Positions 25,892 to 34,574 of a DNA stretch of 34,641 bases are shown piece after piece. The notes beneath the pieces are model-generated. The model had not been told where the DNA came from, ran no database searches, and worked only from the letters and a program-made list of their open reading frames with translations. A program made the translations under genes and the position numbers. This DNA comes from a virus: IMG/VR virus record IMGVR_UViG_3300033004_000005, positions 1 to 34,641 of that record; one strand, 5' to 3'. How positions within the stretch are numbered: position 1 is the first letter of the stretch; every line of letters starts with the position of its first letter.

Positions 25892-27544
25892 TTGGGGGCG
25901 AGGGAAGCAGTCCTGAAGGCGGCAGAGCGCATCATGCTGCTCAAGGACCGCGAGACTTACGAAACCAGCCTCTTAGACTTTGCCGATTACGTCTGGCCGG
26001 TGGTCGAGCCGGCGATTCCCTTTGTCAAGGGATGGGTGATCGAAGCGATAGCCGATCATCTTGAGGCGGTCGAGGCTGGGGATATCCGCCGGTTGCTCAT
26101 CAATGTTCCGCCGGGTTTCACCAAGTCTCTCCTGACAGATGTGTTCTTTCCGGCGTGGCTATGGGGGCCGAGGAATCGTCCTCATATGCGGTTCTTGTGC
26201 GCGGCCTATTCAGAGCACCTGACGGTTCGCGACAACATGCGTTGCCGGTCGATCATCATCTCAGACCGCTACCAGCGGCTCTGGAGCAGTCGCTTCAAGG
26301 TCTCTACCGACCAGTTCACCAAGATCAAGTTCGCCAATGATAAAACGGGGTGGAAGCTGGCGACTTCGGTTGGTGGCATCGGTACGGGAGAGCGGGCGGA
26401 TATCGTTATCGTAGACGACCCGAATAACCCCATGGAGATGGAGTCTGAGCCCGTCCGCAATACTACCAAGATGTGGTTCACCGAAGTCCTTCCCGACCGC
26501 CTCAATAATCAGGAGACCAGCGCGATCATTGTGATCCAGCAGCGTACCCATGACGACGACGTAAGTGGTATCGCGATCTCCAGGGAGATGGGATACGAGC
26601 ATCTAATGATTCCAATGGAGCATGATAGCTCTAGGCATTGTATTACCTCTATTGGGTGGGAAGACCCAAGAGTCGATGATGGGGAACTGGCATGGCCGGA
26701 GAGGTTCCCTCAGTACGTCGTCAAGGAACTTGAGCGAGACAAGGGTCCTTACGCCTATGCATCCCAGTATCAGCAGTCGCCGGCCCCCAGAGGCGGCGGC
26801 ATTCTCAAGGAGGCATACTGGCAGTTATGGGATAAGCAGGACAGTAACGGCAAGGAGTATTTCCCGCCCTTCCAGTTCGTCCTGGCCTCTCTGGACACGG
26901 CCTATACCGAGAAGCAGGAGAACGATGCCTCGGCTCTGACGATCTGGGGCGTGTTCCGCGAGCGGCCAGTGATCGATGTGGGGCCGGAGGCGCTCTGGCA
27001 GCCCAGAGATACACCTACGATTGTAAGAAACAATCTAGGCAACCCTAAGATCATGCTGATCTATGCGTGGCAGGGTCGCTATGAATTTCACGAACTGATT
27101 CAGAAGGTAATCGAGACATGCATTCCAGGTCAGATTCCTGGGGGCGGGCCATCTTTTCCTGTGGATAAGTTATTAATTGAAGCAAAGGCCAGTGGCTTGT
27201 CGGTCGGCCAGGAGCTTCATCGCATGTTCCGATCTACTGGCAAGATTGGAATTGATCTCATCAATCCAACAGCTTACGGGGATAAGGTGGCTAGGGTCCA
27301 CGCTATCGAGCATCTCCTGGCAGATGGGATGGTGTATGCTCCCGACCGAGCGTTCGCAGATATGGTGATTGACCAATGCTCCAGATTCCCGCGCGGCTCT
27401 CGGGATGACCTTGTGGATACTGTCTCCATGGCGCTTCGTTATTTGCGCGACAGCGGCTTCGCTTTGAAGAACTCCGAGTATGCTATCGAAGATGAGCCGA
27501 GTTTAAGCTATAGTCAAAACAACGTTGCCCTTTATCCGGTCTAA
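25892..27544 (+). CDS. Terminase large subunit (ATPase and nuclease)
   Basis: 550 residues. It powers DNA packaging into the procapsid and cuts the concatemer. N-terminal ATPase: INVPPGFTKSLL (70-81) is a deviant Walker A, IVIVDDPN (171-178) Walker B. The C-terminal RNase H-like nuclease has VLASLDTAYT.KQENDASAL (about 330), LIEAKASG and a closing DDLVDTVSMALRYL with acidic residues. The start is TTG 25892, supported by aggagag six bases upstream; an ATG start is not available in frame. First gene of the rightward late operon. Confidence 0.9.
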   Translation: MGAREAVLKAAERIMLLKDRETYETSLLDFADYVWPVVEPAIPFVKGWVIEAIADHLEAVEAGDIRRLLINVPPGFTKSLLTDVFFPAWLWGPRNRPHMRFLCAAYSEHLTVRDNMRCRSIIISDRYQRLWSSRFKVSTDQFTKIKFANDKTGWKLATSVGGIGTGERADIVIVDDPNNPMEMESEPVRNTTKMWFTEVLPDRLNNQETSAIIVIQQRTHDDDVSGIAISREMGYEHLMIPMEHDSSRHCITSIGWEDPRVDDGELAWPERFPQYVVKELERDKGPYAYASQYQQSPAPRGGGILKEAYWQLWDKQDSNGKEYFPPFQFVLASLDTAYTEKQENDASALTIWGVFRERPVIDVGPEALWQPRDTPTIVRNNLGNPKIMLIYAWQGRYEFHELIQKVIETCIPGQIPGGGPSFPVDKLLIEAKASGLSVGQELHRMFRSTGKIGIDLINPTAYGDKVARVHAIEHLLADGMVYAPDRAFADMVIDQCSRFPRGSRDDLVDTVSMALRYLRDSGFALKNSEYAIEDEPSLSYSQNNVALYPV

Positions 27545-27546
27545 AC

Positions 27547-30054
27547 ATGGCACCTCCAGGCAGCAGACCGCTGCAAGACCCGTATCCTCGCCCGACCAGC
27601 CCGCATCTGCGGGTGATCCAGGGCGGGCTTCAGGATGGGCCAAGCTCGATGGAGGATGGGGCGCTCAAGATCGAGCACCCTGATGGCTCCGTTACCATCA
27701 ACTTCAATCCTCAAGCACCTGAAGATGCTGACGTAAACAGCAAGAAGTTCGATGCCAATCTGGCCAAGAGCCTTGACGATGACGCTCTTTGCAGCATGGC
27801 GACGGACCTTCTGGAGGGCATCCAGCGAGACGAGCAGTCCAGGCGGGAATGGCTTGAGACCCGCGCCAGAGGCATCGAGCTTCTCGGCCTTAAGCTGGAG
27901 AGGCCAAGATCGAATGCCGGCGATTCCTCTGCCCCCTTGGAAGGGATGTCGGTAGTTCGCCACCCGTTGTTGCTTGATGCGACTGTTTCATTTCAGGCGA
28001 CGGCGCGCGGCGAACTGCTGCCAGCCTCCGGCCCGGTCAAGGTGCGTAACGATACACCGCCTCAGCCAATGGTTCCTCCGCAGCAGACCAATGCTCAGCA
28101 GCAACTTGCTGAGAGCCTGGAAGCATTGGATGAGTTAGGGCAAGCACTCGAAAAGGATATGAATCATTACTTGACTGCGATTGCGACGGAATACGTTCCA
28201 GATACTGACAGAATGTTGTTCTATATTGGATTTGGCGGAGATGGGTTCAAGAAAGTCTATAATTGTCCATTGCGTCAACGTCCGGTTTCCGAGAGCGTGG
28301 ACCCGGAAGACTTGATCGTTTCCAATGCCGCGACCGATCTCAATAACTGCGGCCGTGTTACGCACAAGATCAAGATGCGCAAGTCGGTACTTAAGCGCAT
28401 GCAGATACTGGGGGCGTACCGAGATATCGACCTTTCCCCGCCGCAGGTTTCGTCACCGACCGTGGTCGATCAGAAGAAGGAGGAGATTGACGGTCGCAAG
28501 AGCGTCGATCAGCGTCCGGAGGACAGGGACTACGAAATCTACGAGTGTTACTGCGAGCTTGATATCGATCAGTTCGCGCCGCCCAAGTTCAAGGGCAAGG
28601 GTCTTCCGCTCCCATACAGGGTGACGCTTGAGAAAGAATCGCAGAAGATTCTGGATATCCGGAGGAACTGGAAGGAAGATGACAGGCAGTGTCGCGCAAG
28701 ACCATTCTTCGTCCAGTTTCCATTTATACGCGGCCTTGGATTCTATGGGCTGGGCTTTATTCACCTACTCGGGAATACCGCCAATGCTCTCACTGGTGCG
28801 TGGCGGCTCATGCTCGACAATGGAATGTTTTCTAACTTTCCTGGATTCCTGTTCGCCAAGGGCGCGGGGAGACAGAACACCAATCAATTCCGTGTAGCTC
28901 CTGGCTCCGGTGTCCCGATTGATGTGGGGGCGCAGCAGAGCATCAAGGATATGGTTATGCCGCTTCCTTACAAGGAGGCGAGCCCCAGCTTTGCTGCCTT
29001 CATCCAGCATGTGGAAGAGGTTGGGCAAAAGCTGGCTTCTACGGCCAACATGAATGTTGGAGAAGGGAAGCAAGATGCGCCTGTGGGAACCACGCTTGCC
29101 CTTATTGAACAGGCCACTAAGGTCCTTGATTCAGCGCATAAACGCCTTCATGCCGCTCAGGCCGAAGAGTTCAAGCTCCTCAAGGAGCGATTCCGGGAAG
29201 ACCCAGAAGCCTTCTGGCGGCACAATCGAAAGCCGGCCATCCAGTGGCAGAAGGACCAATTCATCGAGGCACTCAGCCACCATGAGTTGGTTCCGGTAGC
29301 CGACCCGAACAATCCGACCTCTCTGCATCGCATTGCCAAGGCTATGGCGATCAAAGAGCTTCAGAAGGGGAATCCTAACCTATACGACCCGGTTGCGGTC
29401 GATATGCGGATCATGCGGATTGTGGATATCGACCCGCAGGGGCTGTTCCGGGCACAGCCGGCTCAGCCGCCGCCCGACCCAAGGCTCATTGCGATTCAGC
29501 AGAAGGCCAAGGCGGAAGAGGCCAAGGCACAGCTTGCTCAGCTTGAGCTTCAGCTTAAGTCCGCACAGAACCAGTCTACGGCACAGAATCAGGCGGAAGA
29601 CCGGGCTTCCCGCGAACGCATCGAACAGCTTAAGATCGCCATCGAAACGCTAAGATTGGAGCAGGAAAAGATCATCCACGCTCATGACATCAATCGGGAG
29701 AATACTTCGGCTCATCATGAGTTAATTCGCGACCATCTTTCGCATCAGCAAGAAATGGCGCATAATGCTATGGAGCGGCAGCAGGATTTGGCTCACTCGG
29801 CTATGGAGGCTCAGCATGAGGCTCATGGCGGGGTGGTCAAAACTGCGATTGAGTTGGAGACTGAGCGCCGCAAGCACGAGGATCAGTCGCGCCGGGACGA
29901 AGAGAATCACCGCCGCAAAGTGGCCCGCGAGGAAGAAGAGCATCAAATGAAGATGCAGCATGAGCGGGAGATGCATCAGGCAAGGCTGGAAGCTGCCAAG
30001 CAGATGGCTAGGGCTAAGCCTAAGAAGGAGAAGGCCGGTGGAAAGAAAGAGTAA
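27547..30054 (+). CDS. Portal protein with long C-terminal coiled coil
   Basis: 835 residues, in the range of large portals. It forms the dodecameric DNA gate at one capsid vertex. An acidic N-terminal ~140, then the central portal domain: DVNSKKFDANLA, VRHPLLLDATVSFQATARGE, FYIGFGGDGFKKVY, FVQFPFIRGLGFYGLGFIHL, TGAWRLMLDNG, SSTANMNVGEG-type stretch, GTTLALIEQATKVLDSAHKR. The C-terminal ~190 is Gln/Glu/His-rich coiled coil (KAQLAQLELQLKSAQ, RDEENHRRKVAREE) with a Lys-rich end. Starts two bases after the terminase stop; the ribosome site is weak. Family recognised from pattern, without a search. Confidence 0.85.
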   Translation: MAPPGSRPLQDPYPRPTSPHLRVIQGGLQDGPSSMEDGALKIEHPDGSVTINFNPQAPEDADVNSKKFDANLAKSLDDDALCSMATDLLEGIQRDEQSRREWLETRARGIELLGLKLERPRSNAGDSSAPLEGMSVVRHPLLLDATVSFQATARGELLPASGPVKVRNDTPPQPMVPPQQTNAQQQLAESLEALDELGQALEKDMNHYLTAIATEYVPDTDRMLFYIGFGGDGFKKVYNCPLRQRPVSESVDPEDLIVSNAATDLNNCGRVTHKIKMRKSVLKRMQILGAYRDIDLSPPQVSSPTVVDQKKEEIDGRKSVDQRPEDRDYEIYECYCELDIDQFAPPKFKGKGLPLPYRVTLEKESQKILDIRRNWKEDDRQCRARPFFVQFPFIRGLGFYGLGFIHLLGNTANALTGAWRLMLDNGMFSNFPGFLFAKGAGRQNTNQFRVAPGSGVPIDVGAQQSIKDMVMPLPYKEASPSFAAFIQHVEEVGQKLASTANMNVGEGKQDAPVGTTLALIEQATKVLDSAHKRLHAAQAEEFKLLKERFREDPEAFWRHNRKPAIQWQKDQFIEALSHHELVPVADPNNPTSLHRIAKAMAIKELQKGNPNLYDPVAVDMRIMRIVDIDPQGLFRAQPAQPPPDPRLIAIQQKAKAEEAKAQLAQLELQLKSAQNQSTAQNQAEDRASRERIEQLKIAIETLRLEQEKIIHAHDINRENTSAHHELIRDHLSHQQEMAHNAMERQQDLAHSAMEAQHEAHGGVVKTAIELETERRKHEDQSRRDEENHRRKVAREEEEHQMKMQHEREMHQARLEAAKQMARAKPKKEKAGGKKE

Positions 30055-30187
30055 TGAGCAGGCCCCTCAGGCTCCTGAGGATAAACACGGCCCCAAGTAT
30101 GACAACGATGTACCGCTCTCTGGCTGGCTGCGCGGTACAGATGCAACCAAGAGACCGGGCTTTGCCAAGCCTTGGGACAAGAGGTAA
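30038..30187 (+). CDS. 49-residue late protein
   Basis: GTG 30038 starts inside the portal end, behind aaggagaagg. Reads VERKSNEQAPQAPEDKHGPK then YDNDVPLSGWLRGTDATKRP and GFAKPWDKR. Pro- and charge-rich, with a DVPLSGWLRG..A..PGF motif. Not found by length limits but supported by the ribosome site and position in the late operon. Function unknown. Confidence 0.6.
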   Translation: MERKSNEQAPQAPEDKHGPKYDNDVPLSGWLRGTDATKRPGFAKPWDKR

Positions 30188-30189
30188 CC

Positions 30190-30675
30190 ATGGCTCATTC
30201 CCATCACGCTCACCGCGAGCATAAGGCTTCCAAGGCTCGTGTGAAACACATCCTCGGCCATAAGCATGGTGGCGCTGCCCATTCGGACGCGGCCGAAGAC
30301 CGCAAGATGATCAAGGCCGCGATTCACACCCATGAAGCCAAGATGCATGGGCATAAGTCGCATGGCCGCCTGGACAAGTTTGCTCGTGGTGGTGCAACTA
30401 AGAAGGGCAAGCATCATACGCAAGTGAATGTCGTCGTAGCGCCGCACGGGGGCCCTCCGTCTCCCGGTGGTGCTCCCGCCGGGGCTGGGGTTGGTCCTCC
30501 CCCGCCCCTCCCCGGCGGCCCGCCTCCTGGCGGCCCGATGATGCCCCCACCGGGGGGTGGCATGCCTCCAATGAAGCGCGGCGGTCGAGCCTATAAGCGC
30601 GGGGGCAGCGTCCATATGACGGCTGGCGCCGACTCCGGTGTTGGTCGCCTCCAGAAGGCGCACAAGAAGCATTAA
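30190..30675 (+). CDS. His/Gly/Pro-rich late protein
   Basis: 161 residues from ATG 30190 behind aagaggtaacc. N-terminal ~90 is His/Lys-rich (HSHHAHREHKASKARVKHIL, RKMIKAAIHTHEAKMHGHKS), then a Pro/Gly low-complexity segment, then a basic tail with the motif GGRAYKRGGSVHMTAGADSG and VGRLQK. That tail (MTAGAxSGxGRL) recurs, from memory, in phage proteins between portal and protease or capsid genes. Likely virion- or assembly-associated; metal binding by His is possible. Confidence 0.65.
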   Translation: MAHSHHAHREHKASKARVKHILGHKHGGAAHSDAAEDRKMIKAAIHTHEAKMHGHKSHGRLDKFARGGATKKGKHHTQVNVVVAPHGGPPSPGGAPAGAGVGPPPPLPGGPPPGGPMMPPPGGGMPPMKRGGRAYKRGGSVHMTAGADSGVGRLQKAHKKH

Positions 30676-30872
30676 TGGCCAGAACGCGATTCCATTCGCT
30701 GCTGGCCGCTAGGCTTGGGGAGGTAATTGTTAACCGCTCTGAGCAGTTGACAAGTGGCTCTGCAAAGGATTACTCGCAATACTTGGCTCAAGTAGAGTAT
30801 TTGAATGCTCTACGAGATGTTCTCAAGATTTGCGATGAGGTGAACGCAGATGAGTTTGGTCCTTCCACGTAA
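30675..30872 (+). CDS. 65-residue late protein
   Basis: MARTRFHSLLAARLGEVIVN, RSEQLTSGSAKDYSQYLAQV, EYLNALRDVLKICDEVNADE. ATG 30675 overlaps the upstream stop (TAATG). Helical; small proteins of this layout (SGSAxDYxxY.xxV..L.AL) sit at this place in many phages. Function unknown. Confidence 0.65.
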   Translation: MARTRFHSLLAARLGEVIVNRSEQLTSGSAKDYSQYLAQVEYLNALRDVLKICDEVNADEFGPST

Positions 30873-31263
30873 CGCCATCAATACTATTTCCCAGGCGAGC
30901 GACCCCAAGCGGGCAATTCTTGATTTCGTGGGAGACCTCAGCGGGGTCGAGCTAATTGGTGATCGAATCCTGATTGGCACGTATATCCGCCCGGAGAAGA
31001 CCAGGGGCGGAATCATTCGCCCCGATTCCAACAAGGACGAAGACGTTTGGCAGGGCAAGGCAGGGCTGGTTCTCAAATGGGGACCGGATGCCTTCGTCAA
31101 TCCCGAGACGGGCAATCTGTATGATCAGGTGGTCCAGGAGGGTGAATGGTGCGTCTTCTTTATTGGTGACGCTAAGCCATTGCACGTCAAGGGATATCCT
31201 TGCCGAATCGTGCGGGACACGAGCATCTGCATGAAGATCAAGGACCCAGAGGCGGTCCTGTAA
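30850..31263 (+). CDS. GroES-like co-chaperonin
   Basis: 137 residues, longer than bacterial GroES (~95). The core VELIGDRILIGTYIRPEKTR then GGIIRPDSN, GKAGLVLKWGPDAF, GEWCVFFIGD fits Cpn10: a mobile-loop segment (RPEKTRGGIIRPDS) and the small beta-barrel. An N-terminal extension (AINTISQASDPKRA) is extra. T4 gp31 and other phage GroES homologues help host GroEL fold the capsid protein; its position just before scaffold and capsid fits. ATG 30850 has gaggtgaa upstream and lies inside the previous gene. Confidence 0.7.
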   Translation: MSLVLPRNAINTISQASDPKRAILDFVGDLSGVELIGDRILIGTYIRPEKTRGGIIRPDSNKDEDVWQGKAGLVLKWGPDAFVNPETGNLYDQVVQEGEWCVFFIGDAKPLHVKGYPCRIVRDTSICMKIKDPEAVL

Positions 31264-31273
31264 GGAGATGGCC

Positions 31274-32263
31274 ATGCCCCGTTTGCGACAGCCGAAAGAG
31301 TCTGCTCCTAAGGCCAGCGTGCGATTCGAGCAGGAAGAAGAGACTAAGCCCAAGGACCCGAATGCTCCATTCGAGCAAGAAGAGGAAGAGCCTGAAGTCA
31401 TTGTAGCTGCTGAGAAACAGGCCGAAAAAGACGCCTCAGAGGACCTCAAGAAGCAGATTGCTGCACTGAAGGCGGCCGAGCAGCAGCAGCGAGAGCGGGC
31501 TGATAAGGCTGAGCGTGAACGTCAGCAAGCTCGTCAGGAAGCGGCAGAGCGCGCAGCGGAGATCGAGAAGACTAGGGGCGAGGTCATCCAGACCCGCGCT
31601 GATGTTATCAACAGGGCTATTGCGGCTGAAACGGAGGCGGCCGAGGCCGCAGAGCGAGAGTATGTCGCTGCCAGAGCCAATGGGGACGCCGAGGCAGAGG
31701 TCAAGGCTCAGCGGCGTCTGGCCAGGGCTGAGGCAAATCTAGCCAATCTCCAGAACGGCAAGGCTGCCATCGAGGCGGAGATCGAGGAGACCAAGAGTCG
31801 TCCGGCCCCCAAGAAGGAAGAGCCTCCTCAGGGCGACGGTCTGGATCAAACGACCCTGCCGGATACGGCCAAACGATGGCTCAGGGCTCACCCGGAGTAC
31901 CTGACCGACAACCGCAAGAATGCCAAGATTCAGTCTCTACATTGGGATGTAGTCGATGAAGGACATGCCCCATTCTCTGATTCCTATTATGAATCTCTTG
32001 AGATACATCTCGGAATCCGCAAGGCGCCTAGGAAAGAAGAGCCTGAGTCGGAGGAAGAAGAGGCCAATTCGGGGATGGTCAGCGCCCCGGTAAGTCGTGA
32101 GCCGCCAGCCAGCGATGGCTCTCGTAAGCCTGGAGTTGTAAGACTTTCTCCGGCTCAGCGCGAGGCTGCCAAGATGGCGGGCATCACTGAAGCTGAATAC
32201 GCCAAACAGCTTATGAGGCTTCAGGCAGAAAAAGATTCTGGGAACTATGGAGAGCGCAGATGA
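31274..32263 (+). CDS. Scaffold-like coiled-coil protein
   Basis: 329 residues from ATG 31274, six bases past aaggag; ATG 31268 is too close. Acidic N-terminus (QEEETKPKDPNAPFEQEEEE), a long coiled coil ~45-170 (EKQAEKDASEDLKKQIAALK, RAEANLANLQNGKAAIEAEI), a disordered acidic linker, and a C-terminal helical domain (LSPAQREAAKMAGITEAEYA). The size, coiled coil and position before decoration and capsid genes fit an internal scaffold of the procapsid. No protease domain was seen. Confidence 0.7.
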   Translation: MPRLRQPKESAPKASVRFEQEEETKPKDPNAPFEQEEEEPEVIVAAEKQAEKDASEDLKKQIAALKAAEQQQRERADKAERERQQARQEAAERAAEIEKTRGEVIQTRADVINRAIAAETEAAEAAEREYVAARANGDAEAEVKAQRRLARAEANLANLQNGKAAIEAEIEETKSRPAPKKEEPPQGDGLDQTTLPDTAKRWLRAHPEYLTDNRKNAKIQSLHWDVVDEGHAPFSDSYYESLEIHLGIRKAPRKEEPESEEEEANSGMVSAPVSREPPASDGSRKPGVVRLSPAQREAAKMAGITEAEYAKQLMRLQAEKDSGNYGERR

Positions 32264-32838
32264 ACGAGCCAGTCACTACGACCCCTGCCCCGAAGCGTCG
32301 CGGTCGTCCACCGAAGGCTAAGACGGAAGTAAAGGCTGCACCGACCCAGCCCAAGCCTCGGTATAAGATGAAGGCTAAGCCGAATTGGGAAGATGTCGAA
32401 GACATTGCCTTTGAGGATGCGCCGGATCGCCTGAGAATCGCCAAGGAGCTTATTCCTGAGGGTATGGACCTCCAGTGGGTTACCGATAGTGTTTTCGGTC
32501 AGGCATTCCCGCAGCGTCGGGCTGAATTCGAGAAGCGGGGATGGACTCCGGTTCATCAGGAGGACTTCGACGGCCAATTCGACGGCATGTTCATGCCTAA
32601 GGGCACCCAGGGCGAGATCAAGGTAGAGGGTGTAGTATTGATGGCTCGCCCTTTGGAATTGAGCAGAAAGGCCAAGATTTTGGACCGCCGAAAGGCCAAT
32701 GAGCAGGTACAGATCAAGGAAGCCTCGCTGCGTGGCGGAGAACTTCCTGGTGTTACACTTGACAGCCAGCATCCTAACGCAGTAAATTCCAATCGAATTA
32801 ACAAATCCTACGAGCGGATTCCGATCCCCGAGGATTAA
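32260..32838 (+). CDS. Late protein with AT-hook-like start
   Basis: 192 residues. ATG 32260 overlaps the scaffold stop as ATGA. N-terminus PVTTTPAPKRRGRPPKAKTE has a GRPPK AT-hook-like motif, then DVEDIAFEDAPDRLRIAKEL, IPEGMDLQWVTDSVFGQ, RRAEFEKRGWTPVHQEDFDG, and LMARPLELSRKAKILDRRK. Usually found between scaffold and capsid genes in such phages. Function unknown; a head-assembly role is inferred. Confidence 0.65.
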   Translation: MNEPVTTTPAPKRRGRPPKAKTEVKAAPTQPKPRYKMKAKPNWEDVEDIAFEDAPDRLRIAKELIPEGMDLQWVTDSVFGQAFPQRRAEFEKRGWTPVHQEDFDGQFDGMFMPKGTQGEIKVEGVVLMARPLELSRKAKILDRRKANEQVQIKEASLRGGELPGVTLDSQHPNAVNSNRINKSYERIPIPED

Positions 32839-32920
32839 TCGTACAAGTCCCGCCTCGCGCTGAGGTGGCTCATCCAGACCAGACTGTGGCGCTCACGGTC
32901 GAAGTCTATAGGAGGCCACC

Positions 32921-33556
32921 TTGGCTAACGTATATTCTCCTTTCGGTTTCCGTCAATTTGGCCGTGCTGAGGGCGGGTCCCCGACTGCTGGGTTTGATCG
33001 CTGGCCGCTTCTGTCGTCAGACACCAATACGTACTTTACTGGTGATCTTGTCGCAGTAAGCTCGACGCCAAGCGCGCTGGGAACCACAATTGCGCCCTAT
33101 GTGGCTGCATCCAACTATGTTGCCCTCGGCGTTTTCATGGGCTGTGAGTACTACAGCCCGACTGTCGCCAGGGTGGTGTGGTCTCCATATTTCCCCGGAA
33201 GCGTTGGCTCTTCCGCCATCGGCAACGCCTATGTTTGCACCGATCCGGAGCAGAGATATATCGCTCAGGTTTCGACCACCAGCGCGATCTTCAACTCTTC
33301 GTGGATCGGCCTAGGCGTTACGCTTGCTACTTCCGGCTCAGGAAATACGCTGAGCGGCATTTCTGCCCAGGCGATTGCTTCGTCGGTTACGCCGACCGTG
33401 CAGTCAGCAACCTCCCCATTCAAGGTAGTGGATGTTTACCAGAACTGGGCCCCTCCCGGAACTAACGGCACATCGTCTGGTTCCGAAGGCGCGCAGATCG
33501 TGGTTCTCCAGCCCAACAACTGGTTCCGTAACGCTCTTAACGCTGCGTCTACCTAA
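32921..33556 (+). CDS. Probable capsid decoration protein
   Basis: 211 residues from TTG 32921, eight bases past a perfect aggagg. MANVYSPFGFRQFGRAEGGS, then LVAVSSTPSALGTTIA, GVFMGCEYYSPTVARVVWSP, YFPGSVGSSAIGNAYVCTDP, then a Thr/Ser/Gly-rich C-terminal. The NPFGFR...G...G and GVF.GCEYY....R..WS.YWP-type pattern is what I recall of head-decoration proteins directly upstream of the capsid gene. TTG may limit expression. Confidence 0.7.
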   Translation: MANVYSPFGFRQFGRAEGGSPTAGFDRWPLLSSDTNTYFTGDLVAVSSTPSALGTTIAPYVAASNYVALGVFMGCEYYSPTVARVVWSPYFPGSVGSSAIGNAYVCTDPEQRYIAQVSTTSAIFNSSWIGLGVTLATSGSGNTLSGISAQAIASSVTPTVQSATSPFKVVDVYQNWAPPGTNGTSSGSEGAQIVVLQPNNWFRNALNAAST

Positions 33557-33587
33557 TTGAGTTAAGGCCCCTAGGGCATCAAACAAC

Positions 33588-33607
33588 GGCAGGCGTAGGT
33601 GCCTGCC
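33588..33607 (+). other. Hairpin before the capsid gene
   Basis: Arms 33588-33594 (ggcaggc) and 33601-33607 (gcctgcc), loop gtaggt, in the 89-base leader of the capsid gene. No U tract. It may protect the capsid mRNA or mark processing. Confidence 0.6.
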
Positions 33608-33645
33608 ATGCCCCAGGGTTGGAATAGGGATAAGGATCATCTGCG

Positions 33646-34566
33646 ATGCCCGTCGCACTGAGTCAGATTCGCGATCTTCTTCTGCCGGGCCTGTGGGGCA
33701 TTTCCGGCAAGTATCCCATGATCGAGCGTCAGTGGCCGAAAATCTTCCGGCAGACCGACTCGAACATGGCCCTGGAGCGCAGGGCAGCGATGCGCTATCT
33801 CGGTCTTGCTCAGTTGAAGCAAGAGGGTGGCGTTACCGCATTTGATAACAACGCCGGACAGCGTTACGTCTACAACGCTGAACATTTCGAGATCGGCCTT
33901 GGGTATGCCATCACCCGCAAGGCCATCGACGACAACCTGTATAAGTCAGAATTCGGCCCCTCGAACGATGGCCTGATGGAATCGTTCAAGGAAACCGAGG
34001 AAATCTACGCTGCCAACGTCTTCAACAACGGCAACGTCTATAACGCGGCGATTGGCGGCGATGGTGTCTCTCTCTTCAGCACGGCGCATCCTATCGATCC
34101 GCCCAACGCCAACATCGCCAACCAGCCAAGTCCGGATGTTGATCTGAATGAGACAACGCTTCTAAATGCTCTCATCACGATCCGCACCAATTGGCGCGAT
34201 AACGCCGGCCTGAAGATTCACGCCAGGGGCCGCAAGGTCCTGATCCCAACCGGGCTTGAGCCGGTTGCGCTTCGTCTGTTCCGTTCCGAACTTCGCCCTG
34301 GCACGTCAACCAACGACGTGAATGCGATTCAGCATATGAATGAATCGCTCAAGGAAGGCTTCATGGTGTGGGACTATCTCACATCACAGTTCGCTTGGTT
34401 CATCCTGACCAACCACGACGGCCTGATCTTCTTCCATCGCAAGCCGTTCGAGATGGACATGAGCGTGGAATTCACGACTGATAACCTTCTGGTTAAGGGC
34501 TATCAGCGATATGTTCCGACCTACTACGACTGGCGCTCCTCATGGGGCACCTTCCCGACCTCGTAA
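33646..34566 (+). CDS. Major capsid protein (HK97-type fold likely)
   Basis: 306 residues. N-terminus PVALSQIRDLLLPGLWGISG, then MIERQWPKIFRQTDSNMALE, E-loop-like RRAAMRYLGLAQL, a long domain with HFEIGLGYAITRKAIDDNLY, the turn SLFSTAHPIDP, NAGLKIHARGRKVLIPTGLE, and a C-terminal LVKGYQRYVPTYYDWRSSWG. It matches phage major head proteins (Mu gpT-like/HK97-like group) as I recall them. It lies after the decoration protein. ATG 33646 has aagga upstream. The product forms the icosahedral head. Confidence 0.85.
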   Translation: MPVALSQIRDLLLPGLWGISGKYPMIERQWPKIFRQTDSNMALERRAAMRYLGLAQLKQEGGVTAFDNNAGQRYVYNAEHFEIGLGYAITRKAIDDNLYKSEFGPSNDGLMESFKETEEIYAANVFNNGNVYNAAIGGDGVSLFSTAHPIDPPNANIANQPSPDVDLNETTLLNALITIRTNWRDNAGLKIHARGRKVLIPTGLEPVALRLFRSELRPGTSTNDVNAIQHMNESLKEGFMVWDYLTSQFAWFILTNHDGLIFFHRKPFEMDMSVEFTTDNLLVKGYQRYVPTYYDWRSSWGTFPTS

Positions 34567-34574
34567 GGTGATCC

